Shown one piece after another: positions 51,450 to 60,203 of a stretch of 64,000 bases of DNA (positions are counted from its first letter, which is position 1; every line of letters begins with the position of its first letter). This DNA comes from JAZKHT01 sp040385245 (GTDB lineage Bacteria > Pseudomonadota > Alphaproteobacteria > Rhodobacterales > Rhodobacteraceae). The notes under the pieces are model-generated. The model had not been told where the DNA came from. It searched no databases and saw only the letters and a list, made by a program, of their open reading frames with translations. The position numbers and the translations under genes were made by a program. The stretch lies in assembly GCA_040385245.1 (NCBI GenBank), contig JAZKHT010000001.1:310001-374000 (forward strand). Direction: 5' to 3'.

Positions 51450-51925
51450 CGACGCTGCATATTCAATCCGCCGCTTCGGGGCTGTCGGTGACAGCCGATC
51501 TTTTGCCGGGCAAAGCGCCTGAAAACGTCGCGTTTCTGCTGCGCTATCTGGACCGCCCGCGTGTGGTTCCCGGTCTGCACGCGATGTGGACCGGGCCGGA
51601 AATTTCATGCCCCATCCCATCGGCGCATCTGGCCGGGGCCGATTATGCCCATGCGCTGCCGCCAGAGAATGCCACCCTGCATCCGCAGCCCGGCGATGTG
51701 GTGCTGGCCTATGTACCCGCGCGGATGTGGGGCGGCAATCCAGATCCGATCTTTGACATCGGCCTGTTCTACGGGCCCGGCGCACGTATGCTGTTCCCGA
51801 TCGGCTGGCTGGCCGGGTCGGTTGTGGCGCAGGTGCGCGCCGAAGACCGCGCCGCACTGGCCGACGCCTGCGGTCGCATCCGTCGCAGCGGGGCTTGCGA
51901 CATCAGCTTTGCCCGGGGGGAATGA
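51446..51925 (+). CDS. DUF3830 family protein (cyclophilin-like fold)
   Basis: A 159-residue protein. MWTGPEISCPIPSAHL, HPQPGDVVLAYVPARMWGG and DIGLFYGPGARMLFPIGWLAGSVVAQV fit DUF3830, predicted to have a cyclophilin-like barrel. I recall this family beside transporter and amino-acid catabolic genes, but no activity is established. The start overlaps the GntR stop (ATGA), so it belongs to the regulator operon. Confidence 0.8.
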   Translation: MTTLHIQSAASGLSVTADLLPGKAPENVAFLLRYLDRPRVVPGLHAMWTGPEISCPIPSAHLAGADYAHALPPENATLHPQPGDVVLAYVPARMWGGNPDPIFDIGLFYGPGARMLFPIGWLAGSVVAQVRAEDRAALADACGRIRRSGACDISFARGE

Positions 51926-52266
51926 TGGACGACAGCTTTGAACTTTTTGACCTGCGGGTCGAGATTGTCGCCCCCGAAGGGGCTACGATTTACTGCGGCA
52001 CAGCTGGCGATTGGTTTGAACTGCGCGGCGAGCAGTTGCATCTGCCGGCGGGACAAAGTTTTTCGATCTATTCGCTGTCGGCCATCCTGCCCCTGTTGCC
52101 CGCCAAGCAACGGCAGACCCATCCGCACGACTGGATGACGTCTGATGCCGAAGTGGCCTGTCCCGATCCCAACTGCCCGTCGCGCCTTCGCATCACCCGG
52201 ATCGGCAAGCGCAGCTTCAGCCATGCCGAAACCACCGCCGTGCCTTTGCCGGGGGCGATAGAATGA
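51922..52266 (+). CDS. TIGR04076-like small protein
   Basis: A 114-residue protein (alternative ATG at 51925). LRVEIVAPEGATIYCGTAGDWFEL, SIYSLSAILPLLPAKQRQTHPHDWM and VACPDPNCPSRLRITRIGKRSF follow the TIGR04076 pattern: a small beta-rich domain with conserved Cys, here in IYCG and CPDPNCP. Function unknown. ATGA-type junctions on both sides place it firmly in the operon between DUF3830 and the aldo/keto reductase. Confidence 0.75.
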   Translation: MMDDSFELFDLRVEIVAPEGATIYCGTAGDWFELRGEQLHLPAGQSFSIYSLSAILPLLPAKQRQTHPHDWMTSDAEVACPDPNCPSRLRITRIGKRSFSHAETTAVPLPGAIE

Positions 52267-53315
52267 CCGTGTCACGCATCACCCTTCGCCCCGGACACGA
52301 AATCTCGCAGGTCATTAGGGGCGGCTGGCAACTGGCGGGCGGCCATGGGGCCGTCGATGGCGCCACCGCGGTGGAAGACATGATCGCCTTTGCCGAAGCC
52401 GGGATCACCACCTTTGACTGCGCCGACATCTACACCGGCGTCGAGGAATTGATCGGGGCGTTCCGCACCGAATACGCCAACCGTCATGGGGCCGATGCCT
52501 TGGCGCGGATCAAGGTCCACACGAAACTGGTGCCTGACCTTGCCCGCCTTGCCACAACCGACCGCGCCTATGTGCGCGGGATCGTCGAAACATCCCTGCG
52601 TCGGCTGCGGATGGACCGGCTTGATCTGGTGCAATTCCATTGGTGGGATTACGAGGTGCCCCGCTATCTGGACGCCGTTGGCTGGCTGAACGAGATGCGG
52701 GCCGAGGGCAAGGTTGTACATGTGGGCGGCACGAACTTTGACACCGCCCGAACGCTGGAAATCATCCGCTCAGGCGTGCCGCTGGTGTCGATGCAGGTGC
52801 AATACAGCCTGATCGACCTGCGGGCGCAGCGCCAATTGGCACAGGCTGCACAGGCCAATGACATGTGGCTGTTCTGCTATGGCACGGTCGCGGGCGGATT
52901 TCTGGGGGATCGCTGGCTGGGCCAGCCCGAACCGCCGCATCCTTTGGAAAACCGGTCGCTGACCAAATACAAGCTGATCATCGACGATTTCGGCGGTTGG
53001 GATCTGTTTCAGGCGCTGTTGCAGACCCTGCGCCGGATCGCGGACCGGCATGGGTCTGACATCGCGACGGTGGCCAGTGCGGCCATGCTGAACCGGCCGG
53101 CGGTGGCGGCGGTGATCGTCGGTGCGCGCAACCGCAGCCATCTGGCGCGCAACGTCGCCATTTCGAACCTGCGCCTGACCGACGCGGACCGTTCCGAAAT
53201 CGCCGCCATTCAGGCGCAGGGCCATATCCCCGACGGCGACACCTACACGCTGGAACGCGACCGTCACGGCCGCCACGGCAGTATCATAAAGTACAACCTG
53301 AACGCCGCATCCTGA
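52263..53315 (+). CDS. Aldo/keto reductase
   Basis: A 350-residue NAD(P)H-dependent TIM-barrel enzyme. The catalytic tetrad is Asp52 and Tyr57 (FDCADIYTG), Lys88 (VHTKLV) and His126 (QFHWWDY). The cofactor-binding end is AAVIVGARNRSHLARN. It begins 4 bp inside the preceding gene. The operon context suggests reduction of an aldehyde or ketone produced from the imported compound, possibly by the FAD oxidoreductase at 46054-47346. Confidence 0.9.
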   Translation: MTVSRITLRPGHEISQVIRGGWQLAGGHGAVDGATAVEDMIAFAEAGITTFDCADIYTGVEELIGAFRTEYANRHGADALARIKVHTKLVPDLARLATTDRAYVRGIVETSLRRLRMDRLDLVQFHWWDYEVPRYLDAVGWLNEMRAEGKVVHVGGTNFDTARTLEIIRSGVPLVSMQVQYSLIDLRAQRQLAQAAQANDMWLFCYGTVAGGFLGDRWLGQPEPPHPLENRSLTKYKLIIDDFGGWDLFQALLQTLRRIADRHGSDIATVASAAMLNRPAVAAVIVGARNRSHLARNVAISNLRLTDADRSEIAAIQAQGHIPDGDTYTLERDRHGRHGSIIKYNLNAAS

Positions 53316-53330
53316 CACCCATACCCATAG

Positions 53331-53355
53331 CCACCGGGCAGGCCCAGTCCGGTGG
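53331..53355 (+). repeat. Intercistronic hairpin before the Liv binding-protein gene
   Basis: CCACCGG (53331-53337) and CCGGTGG (53349-53355) form a perfect 7-bp stem, 11-nt loop, 45 bp before the binding-protein start. It may protect or separate the binding-protein part of the transcript. Confidence 0.4.
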
Positions 53356-53400
53356 ACCAAGAACCCAAGGGCCCGATCCATGAAAACAGCGAGGACTTCC

Positions 53401-54648
53401 ATGAAAAGAACCCTTTTTGCCACCGTTGCCGCCTTGGCGCTGCTGCCCGGCGCGTCCTTTGCCTGCGACATCACCGTTGGCCTTGTGCTTGAATTGACCG
53501 GCGAGGCGGGTGCCTACGGTCAGGCCGGGGCAAAGTCGGTCGAAATGGCCTTTCGCGATCTGAACGACGCGGGCGGCGTTGCCGGGTGCACCCTGAAAAC
53601 CGACACCCGCGACAGCCAGACGCAGGCGAACGTGGCCGTCGATGCGGCCACGCAGCTGGTGCAGGTCGCCAAGGTTCCGGCCATTATCGGCGGCATCATC
53701 TCGCCCATGTCGATCCCGATCCTGACATCGGTGACCGGACCTGCCAAGGTGTTGCAAGTGTCGCCCGCCTCGTCCTCGCCGACGCTGACTGCGCTGGGGC
53801 GCGAAGGCAAGACGAACGGCGTGTTCTTCCGCACCATCACATCGGATGCGCTGCAAGGCGTGGCTGCGGCCAAGTTCGCCATCGACAACGGCATGAAAAA
53901 GATCGTGATCATCCACCAGAACAACGACTTTGGCGTCAATCTGGTCAAGGAATTCAGCGCCCCCTACACAGCCCTCGGCGGCACGGTGGTTTCGGTCACG
54001 CCCTACAACGCCAAGCAATCCAGCTATGCCTCCGAAGTCACCGCCGCCATGGCCGGAGAGCCGGACGCATTGTACCTGATCTCTGACCCGGTGGATGGGG
54101 CGACCATCGCGCGGACCTGGATTTCGCAGGGCGGTGTGCAGAAATTCTTGCTGAATGACGGCATGAACAGCGAAGATTTCGTTACCGCTGTCGGCAAGGA
54201 CTATCTGGGCAACGCATTTGGCACCTCGTCCGGGACCAGCCCGACCGCGTCGACCGAATATTTCAACGCCAACTTCAACGCGTTTTCCGGCCTTGATCCC
54301 GCCGCCCCTGCCGCCGACCGCAGCTATGACGCGGGCGCGTTGGTCGGTCTGGCCATCGCCATCGCAGGCGGCCCGGATGCGGCCAAACTGCCCGACGCCC
54401 TGCGCAAGGCCGTCGATCCTGCGGGTGAGGTCATCCATGCCGGCAAGGACGAATTCGTCAAGGCACTGGCGCTGATCGCCGAAGGCAAGCCGATCCGGTA
54501 TGAAGGCGTCATCGGGCCGGTCAACTTTGACGAATTCGGCGACATCGCGGGCCCGTTCCGCCTGTGGCAGATTGTCGATGGGGCGGTCACGACGGTGGGC
54601 GAGATGACCACCGCCGACGTCGAGGCGATCAAGGCACAGGTAAAGTGA
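53401..54648 (+). CDS. Branched-chain-type ABC substrate-binding protein, LivK family
   Basis: A 415-residue periplasmic protein with a signal peptide (MKRTLFATVAALALLPGASF, cleaved near FAC). ITVGLVLELTGEAGAYGQAGAKSVEMAF, IIGGIISPMSIPIL and IVIIHQNNDFGVNLVKEF are type I periplasmic-binding-protein blocks. GAGGAC precedes this ATG; one at 53380 is less likely. It supplies substrate to the LivHMGF proteins encoded divergently. The ligand cannot be read from the sequence. Confidence 0.93.
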   Translation: MKRTLFATVAALALLPGASFACDITVGLVLELTGEAGAYGQAGAKSVEMAFRDLNDAGGVAGCTLKTDTRDSQTQANVAVDAATQLVQVAKVPAIIGGIISPMSIPILTSVTGPAKVLQVSPASSSPTLTALGREGKTNGVFFRTITSDALQGVAAAKFAIDNGMKKIVIIHQNNDFGVNLVKEFSAPYTALGGTVVSVTPYNAKQSSYASEVTAAMAGEPDALYLISDPVDGATIARTWISQGGVQKFLLNDGMNSEDFVTAVGKDYLGNAFGTSSGTSPTASTEYFNANFNAFSGLDPAAPAADRSYDAGALVGLAIAIAGGPDAAKLPDALRKAVDPAGEVIHAGKDEFVKALALIAEGKPIRYEGVIGPVNFDEFGDIAGPFRLWQIVDGAVTTVGEMTTADVEAIKAQVK

Positions 54649-54659
54649 TCTGACGAGTC

Positions 54660-54691
54660 TGGCCGGTTTGGTTAACGATCCTGACCGGCCA
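54660..54691 (+). terminator. Hairpin after the Liv binding-protein gene
   Basis: TGGCCGGT (54660-54667) pairs with ACCGGCCA (54684-54691), perfect 8 bp, 16-nt loop, followed by AATTAC rather than a T-run. Likely transcript end. Confidence 0.45.
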
Positions 54692-54910
54692 AATTACATA
54701 AGATAATCTGCAATTTTCGCGCCGGGGTTGCGTGAGATGTTCGGGAAATCGGCAGATCGGCAAAATGTCGCGTCACCTTGTTGTGGTGTGATGGCGAATA
54801 TCGGATAGGGTATCCATATCCCTTGGGTGGCCTTGATCTGCTTTCAAGCCGTCCACCCCGACCTGGACCGTGCATCCCGCCCGATCCGATCACCGAAAGA
54901 ATGCTGTAAG

Positions 54911-55951
54911 ATGACTGCATCGACCCCGCCCGCCGTCGCGGACGCCAGCCCCGAACATCCCCGCGACTGGGTGCAGATCCTGGCGCGGTACCGCGAACCC
55001 AGCCATTTGCGCAGCGGGGTGGAACTTGCCATCAGCCTTGTGCCGTTCCTGATCCTGTGGGCGCTGGCCTGGTGGTCGCTTTCGGTCAGCGGGTGGCTGG
55101 CACTGGGAATCGCGGTGGTCAACGCGGGCTTTCTGCTGCGGATTTTCATGATCCAGCATGATTGCGGGCATGGGTCGTTCTTTCGCAATCGCACGGTCAG
55201 CGATTGGGTGGGCCGGTTACTGGGCGTGCTGACCCTGACGCCCTATGACGTGTGGCGGCGGACCCATTCGATCCACCACGCATCGCACGGCAATCTGGAC
55301 AAGCGCGGGATCGGCGATATTACCACCCTGACGGTCACGGAATACGCGGCGCTGTCGGGGTTTGGTCGCTGGAAATACCGGATGTACCGCAACCCGTTGG
55401 TCATGTTCGGACTGGGGCCGACCTATCTATTCATCCTGCAGAACCGTCTGCCCATCGGTCTGATGAAGTCGGGCTGGCAGTACTGGACGTCGGCGATGGG
55501 CACCAATGCCGCGATTGCCGTGGTTCTGGCGGTGATCATCTGGTTTGGCGGACTGATGCCGGTATTGCTGGTGTTCCTGCCGACCGTGCTGATTGCCGCG
55601 TCCATCGGGGTGTGGATGTTCTTCGTGCAGCACCAGTTCGAGGAAACGCATTGGGACCGTGACGAAGATTGGCAATTGCACGATTCGGCGCTGCGCGGCA
55701 GTTCGCACTATGATCTGCCGGGCGTGCTGCGCTGGTTCACGGCGAACATCGGCATCCACCATGTCCACCATCTGTACAGCCGCATCCCCTATTACCGCCT
55801 GACAGAGGTGCTGCGCGATCACCGTATTCTGGCAGAAAGCCAGCGGTTGACGCTGCTGGACAGCCTGAAATGCGTCCGCCTGCACCTGTGGGACGAAAAC
55901 CGCGAACGGTTGATGTCCTTTACCGAAGCACGCCGCCTGTCCGCGGCCTGA
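54911..55951 (+). CDS. Membrane fatty acid desaturase
   Basis: A 346-residue inner-membrane di-iron enzyme. The three His boxes are HDCGHGS, HSIHHASHG and HHVHHLYSRIPYY, with four to six hydrophobic segments between them. It introduces a double bond in membrane acyl chains or acts on a related lipid. The start MTASTPPAVADASPEHPRDW is chosen; an in-frame extension to 54827 is unsupported. A strong terminator follows. Confidence 0.93.
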   Translation: MTASTPPAVADASPEHPRDWVQILARYREPSHLRSGVELAISLVPFLILWALAWWSLSVSGWLALGIAVVNAGFLLRIFMIQHDCGHGSFFRNRTVSDWVGRLLGVLTLTPYDVWRRTHSIHHASHGNLDKRGIGDITTLTVTEYAALSGFGRWKYRMYRNPLVMFGLGPTYLFILQNRLPIGLMKSGWQYWTSAMGTNAAIAVVLAVIIWFGGLMPVLLVFLPTVLIAASIGVWMFFVQHQFEETHWDRDEDWQLHDSALRGSSHYDLPGVLRWFTANIGIHHVHHLYSRIPYYRLTEVLRDHRILAESQRLTLLDSLKCVRLHLWDENRERLMSFTEARRLSAA

Positions 55952-55965
55952 AACCGCCCGGATCA

Positions 55966-56002
55966 CAAAAAGGCGCGGCCCAACCGGGACCGCGCCTTTT
56001 TT
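55966..56002. terminator. Bidirectional terminator between desaturase and enolase-superfamily genes
   Basis: AAAAAGGCGCGG (55967-55978) pairs with CCGCGCCTTTTTT (55990-56002). The T-run on both strands lets it serve both convergent genes. Confidence 0.9.
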
Positions 56003-56006
56003 CATG

Positions 56007-57245
56007 TCACAGGATGGATGACGGTGCCCCGCCCTCAAAGCGGTTGCCGTTCGCGTAATCGCAAGGCGCCTCTTGCATCTCAAGGTGCAGGCGGTTGCCG
56101 GTGTAGGGGTGGGCGCGGGCCACATCCTCGTCAAACTCGATCCCCAGACCGGGGGCGGTGGGGGGCAGGATATAGCCGCCTTCCCAAGTGATCGAATTCT
56201 TGATCAGTTTCAGATGGAACGCACCGCCGGTTTCGATCGTCTCGGCGATCAGCAGGTTCGGGATCGACGTGGCAAAGTGGATGTTCGCGGCCCATTCGAC
56301 CGGTCCAGCATAAAGGTGCGGGGCCATTTCGGCATTGAACACCTCGGCCATGGCGGCGATCTTCTTCGCCTCCATGATGCCTCCGACGCGGCCAAGGGCG
56401 GGCTGCAGGATTTTCACCCCGCCATGCCGCAACAGGGCACCGAATTCGGCCTTGGTCGACATCCGTTCGCCCGTGGCCAGCGGGATACGCACATGTTTGG
56501 CCACCTCGGCGAATTCCGCCAGATTGTCCGGCGGGATCGGTTCTTCGTACCACAGCGGGTTATAGGGTTCCAACGCCTGACCCAGACGGATTGCGCCGGG
56601 GGTGGTGAACTGCCCGTGGGTGCCGAACAGCAGATCGGCGCGGTCGCCCACAGCCTCGCGGATGGCTTTGCAGAACGCGACCGACCGGGTGATGTCGGAC
56701 ATCGCGGGTTCATGCCCGCCCCGGATGGTGTAGGGACCGGCGGGGTCAAACTTGACCGCCGTAAAGCCAAGGTCGCAAAAGCGCACCGCAGCCTGTGCCG
56801 CGGCATCGGGCGACAGCCAGAAATCGGCGCTTTCCTGACCGGGTTCGGGGTACAGATAGGTGTAGGACCGGATGCGGTCATTCATCCGCCCACCCAACAG
56901 CGCCCACACAGGCCGGTCGCGCGCCTTGCCAAGGATATCCCAGCAGGCGATTTCCAGCCCCGAGAATGCACCCATCACCGTCGGATCCGGCCGCTGCGTG
57001 AAGCCCGCCGAGTAGGCGCGGCGGAACATCAGTTCCAGATTTTCGGGGTTCTCGCCCTGCATGTGGCGTTCGAACACATCCTCGATCACCGCCACCATCG
57101 CCTTTGGCCCGACGGTCGAGGCGTAGCATTCGCCATAGCCGGTGATGCCGTTGTCAGTCGTCAGCTTGGTAAAGATCCAATACCGCCCGCCCCAGCCCGG
57201 ATAGGGGGGGGCCACAACGAAAATCTCAAGGTCTTTCAGCTTCAT
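56007..57245 (-). CDS. Mandelate racemase/muconate lactonizing (enolase superfamily) sugar-acid dehydratase
   Basis: A 412-residue protein with the enolase-superfamily capping domain (MKLKDLEIFVVAPPYPGWGG) and barrel. Visible elements: FTAVKFDPAGPY (first catalytic Lys), LLFGTHGQFTTPGAIRL, WYEEPIPPDNL (metal Glu), LATGERMSTKAEF and VKILQPALGRVGGIMEAKKIA. These suit acid-sugar dehydratases such as galactonate or related dehydratases; the exact sugar acid is unclear. MKLKDLEIFVV is the natural start. Confidence 0.85.
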   Translation of the reverse strand: MKLKDLEIFVVAPPYPGWGGRYWIFTKLTTDNGITGYGECYASTVGPKAMVAVIEDVFERHMQGENPENLELMFRRAYSAGFTQRPDPTVMGAFSGLEIACWDILGKARDRPVWALLGGRMNDRIRSYTYLYPEPGQESADFWLSPDAAAQAAVRFCDLGFTAVKFDPAGPYTIRGGHEPAMSDITRSVAFCKAIREAVGDRADLLFGTHGQFTTPGAIRLGQALEPYNPLWYEEPIPPDNLAEFAEVAKHVRIPLATGERMSTKAEFGALLRHGGVKILQPALGRVGGIMEAKKIAAMAEVFNAEMAPHLYAGPVEWAANIHFATSIPNLLIAETIETGGAFHLKLIKNSITWEGGYILPPTAPGLGIEFDEDVARAHPYTGNRLHLEMQEAPCDYANGNRFEGGAPSSIL

Positions 57246-57273
57246 GGTCGGGCCTTTCGCGCGGGGCTGGCGG

Positions 57274-57330
57274 CCGGGGGTTTCACACCCCCGGACCCCC
57301 GTGGGATATTTGAGAACAGATGAAAGCTAA
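57274..57330. repeat. Rhodobacteraceae-type intergenic repeat, uninterrupted copy
   Basis: CCGGGGGT (57274-57281) and ACCCCCGG (57287-57294) form a perfect hairpin, followed by CCCCCGTGGGATATTT and GAGAACAGATGAAAGC. This order matches the sequence around 28705-28792 plus 30062 onward, where the inserted element splits it after ATATTT. Confidence 0.55.
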
Positions 57331-57378
57331 CGCGCGCGCCGCGCACTGGCCAGACAGATGCGACGTTGCATGCCGTTT

Positions 57379-58587
57379 TCAGGCGCGGCGACCGGTGACG
57401 TGCAGGATCAGGCACAGCACCATCAGGGCCGCGGCCAGCAGGAACGGCGCGCCGGGGGCATAGAACGTGCCGCCGGGGGCGGTGAAGGCGGAAAAGGTGG
57501 CCGTCATGATCAGCGGCGACGTGATCATCGCCAGCGCGTTCAATGATGACAGCACGCCCTGCAGTTCGCCTTGGGCATCGGGTGGGGCCGCACGGCTGGC
57601 AAGCGCCTGAAGTGCGGGCGTGACGACGCCGCCAAGGGCCGTGATCGGCGTCAGGATCAGCGCCCCGGTGCCAGATGTGACAAGGCCAAGGGCGGCCAGT
57701 GTGCTGATGTCGACCCACATGCCATAATGCGCCGCGCGGTGTTCGCCGAACCGGCGGATCAGCGGGCCGACGAGCAGTGCCTGACCGATGGCAAAGGACA
57801 CCCCGTAAACCGCCAGCGAGATGCCGACCATGCGGGTGTCCCAGCCAAAGCGGGCCTGACCGAAATAGGCCCAGATCGCCGGATAGACGTTCATCGCAAT
57901 GCCAAGGATCAGAAAGCAGATCAACGTGCGGCGCAGTCCGGGAAGTTTCGACACCGATCGCAAGGCCCCCAACGGATTGCCCCGCGCCAGCGTAAAGGGG
58001 CGGCGGGTGGCGTCGGTCACGGTTTCCGGCAAGACGACAAAGCCGAAAACCAGATTGGCGAAGGCCAGACCTGCGGCCGCATAGAACGGCGCATGCAGAT
58101 CGATCGACGCAAGCAGCCCGCCGATCAACGGGCCAAGGACAAAGCCGATCCCGAACCCCGCCCCGATCAGGCCAAAGCGGCGGCCCCGATCTTCGGGTGG
58201 GGTGATGTCAGCAATAAAGGCGGTGGCGGTCGAATGGGTGGCCGCCGTGATCCCGGCAATGATCCGTGCCGCCAGCAGCAGCCAGATCGTCGGCGCAATC
58301 GCCATGGCAAGGTAATCAAGGCCCATCACCGCCAATGAGATCAGCAGGATGGGGCGGCGGCCAAAGCGGTCGGACAGGCTGCCGATCACCGGGCCGAACA
58401 GGAATTGCATCACCGCGAAGGATGTCATCATCACCCCGCCCCACAGGGCGGCATGGGACAGCGACCCGCCCGTGACGCTTTCGATCAGGTCGGGCATCAC
58501 CGGAAAGATCAGGCCGATGCCGATCGCGTCCAGCGTGACCGTCAGCAGGATGAAGATCAGCGGCAATTTCTGGCGGCGGTCAGTCAT
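57379..58587 (-). CDS. MFS drug-efflux-type transporter, TetA-like
   Basis: A 402-residue protein with 12 predicted membrane segments. The motif GSLSDRFGRRPILLISL between helices 2 and 3 and the antiporter motif IGAGFGIGFVLGPLIGG in helix 5 are those of 12-helix drug:H+ antiporters (TetA/Bcr type). Such genes are often unrelated to antibiotic resistance in environmental bacteria. It lies at the downstream end of a run of minus-strand hydrolase genes. Confidence 0.92.
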   Translation of the reverse strand: MTDRRQKLPLIFILLTVTLDAIGIGLIFPVMPDLIESVTGGSLSHAALWGGVMMTSFAVMQFLFGPVIGSLSDRFGRRPILLISLAVMGLDYLAMAIAPTIWLLLAARIIAGITAATHSTATAFIADITPPEDRGRRFGLIGAGFGIGFVLGPLIGGLLASIDLHAPFYAAAGLAFANLVFGFVVLPETVTDATRRPFTLARGNPLGALRSVSKLPGLRRTLICFLILGIAMNVYPAIWAYFGQARFGWDTRMVGISLAVYGVSFAIGQALLVGPLIRRFGEHRAAHYGMWVDISTLAALGLVTSGTGALILTPITALGGVVTPALQALASRAAPPDAQGELQGVLSSLNALAMITSPLIMTATFSAFTAPGGTFYAPGAPFLLAAALMVLCLILHVTGRRA

Positions 58588-58644
58588 GCGGGCACCAAGG
58601 CCCGGTATTGGGCTGTTCCATAGCTAGCCCGGCGCGCCACCTTG

Positions 58645-59361
58645 TCACAGGGGGCTTGTTGCGATCTGGTGCAGGCGTTGCGCCAAAGCCCCTGGCATCG
58701 CGAAAAAGGGTGAGTGGCTTGAGCGCAGCGTGCTTATCCGATGGGCGGGCAGATCGCGGGCCATTGTGGCCTGATAGTCGGGCGGAATGGCGCGGTCTTC
58801 GGTGCAGCGGATGTAGAACCGGGGCAGCGCCGGCGCGCGCGCGGTGTCGGGGATTGCGGTTTCCTGTGGCGCAATGGGTTCGGGACACAGCAGGCGAGCG
58901 GCAAGGGCACGGTCGTCCGCCCCGCAGTCGTGATAGAAGGCTTCCACAGCCAACGCAGGATCAAAGGAAAAAGTGATGCGGTCGTCAGCGGGCCGGATGG
59001 CCGAGGCCAGCGGTTGGCTGGGACCGGCGCGGCGCATCTGCGCCAGCGACAGGCCGGGCTTTGGCAGGTAGGCGCACAGATAGACCAGGGCGCTGAACTT
59101 TTCCGGTGCCATTTGTGCGGCAAGGGTGATCGGAAAGCCCGCCATCGAATGGCCGACAAGGATCACCGGACGGTCAATCGCGTTCAGGATCGCGCTAGCA
59201 TAGCCGTCAAGACTGGCCAGTGCGGCGGGCGTCTGGTCCTGACCGTGCGCGGGCAGGTCGATGGCGCGGGCCCCGTGACCAAGGGCCTGCAACGCGGGGA
59301 TGACATGGGTCCAGCACCATGCGCCGTGACTGGAACCGTGGATCAGCAGAACGTCAGACAT
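58645..59361 (-). CDS. Alpha/beta hydrolase
   Basis: A 238-residue hydrolase: LLIHGSSHGAWCW (oxyanion hole), nucleophile Ser72 in VGHSMAG, and a His candidate in LRSSHSPFFAMPGAL. This resembles the esterase/methylesterase-like group (EstC/MES type). ATG at 59361; an earlier TTG is less likely. It overlaps the preceding gene by 8 bp. Confidence 0.88.
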   Translation of the reverse strand: MSDVLLIHGSSHGAWCWTHVIPALQALGHGARAIDLPAHGQDQTPAALASLDGYASAILNAIDRPVILVGHSMAGFPITLAAQMAPEKFSALVYLCAYLPKPGLSLAQMRRAGPSQPLASAIRPADDRITFSFDPALAVEAFYHDCGADDRALAARLLCPEPIAPQETAIPDTARAPALPRFYIRCTEDRAIPPDYQATMARDLPAHRISTLRSSHSPFFAMPGALAQRLHQIATSPL

Positions 59362-60142
59362 GGGCAATCTCGGTCAGGAACTGGCCCAGAATGGCGGCGT
59401 ATTCGGCGGGCTTTTCGGCAAACGGGATGTGGCCTGCGCCCCGGATCAGGGCAAAGCGGCTGCCTTTTACCAGTTCGGCGGTTTCGCGCACCAGATCGGG
59501 CGGGGTCGATCCGTCATTCGCCCCTGCGATGGCCAGCGTGGGCAGGGTCAGCGTGGCGGTGGTTTCGTAAAAATCGGTGCCTGCAATGGCGGCGGCGCAG
59601 CCCATCCAGCCTTCCGGCTTCGTGGCCAACAGACGGTCGCGCCACTGGGGGACATGGGTAAAAGTCTTCGCGTTGCGGCCGAACCAGCGGTCCATCGCGG
59701 AGTCAGCGATCGCGCCGATGCCCTCTGCGCGCACGGCGTCGATCCGTGCATGCCATTGCGCGGGCAGGCCGATCCGTGCGGCGGTGTTCGACAAGACCAT
59801 GGCGCGGATCAGATCCAGTCGCTTGACCGCCAGCCCTTGTGCCACAAGCCCGCCGATGGACAGGCCGACGATGACGGCATCCCGCAGCTTGAAATGGTCC
59901 ATCAGCCGTTCGGTATCGCTGATGAGCTTGCCCATCTGATAGGGTGCAGGCGGCACGTCAGACGCGCCATGTCCCCGCAGATCGAACCGCAGGATGCGCA
60001 GGCCGGGCGGCAGCAAGGGGATCACTGTGTCCCAGATCGTCAGGTCCAGGCCAAGCGCGTGGATCAGCACAAGGGGCGGGCCGTTCTCTGGCCCCTCGAT
60101 TACGGCATTCAGGCGCAGGTCGGAAAAGTAGATCAGGGGCAT
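59354..60142 (-). CDS. Alpha/beta hydrolase, 3-oxoadipate enol-lactonase-like
   Basis: A 262-residue hydrolase resembling PcaD: LVLIHALGLDLTIWD, FDLRGHGASDVPPAPY, nucleophile Ser95 in VGLSIGG, VLSNTAARIG and a His in RGAGHIPFAEKP. No other protocatechuate-pathway genes are near, so an enol-lactonase role is doubtful; it may hydrolyse another lactone or ester in this five-gene set. The start MPLIYFSDLRLNAVIEG matches family N-termini. Confidence 0.85.
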   Translation of the reverse strand: MPLIYFSDLRLNAVIEGPENGPPLVLIHALGLDLTIWDTVIPLLPPGLRILRFDLRGHGASDVPPAPYQMGKLISDTERLMDHFKLRDAVIVGLSIGGLVAQGLAVKRLDLIRAMVLSNTAARIGLPAQWHARIDAVRAEGIGAIADSAMDRWFGRNAKTFTHVPQWRDRLLATKPEGWMGCAAAIAGTDFYETTATLTLPTLAIAGANDGSTPPDLVRETAELVKGSRFALIRGAGHIPFAEKPAEYAAILGQFLTEIAHV

Positions 60143-60203
60143 GTTCGGTTCAGTCAAGAATATGGAAAGGATCGTGGGCTGATACGCCCTGATATGTTCG
60201 ATT

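Noticed and set aside
57379..58587. Tetracycline-resistance gene
   Set aside because: Only general drug-antiporter motifs are present, and the genomic setting is chromosomal catabolic genes, so a resistance label is not justified.
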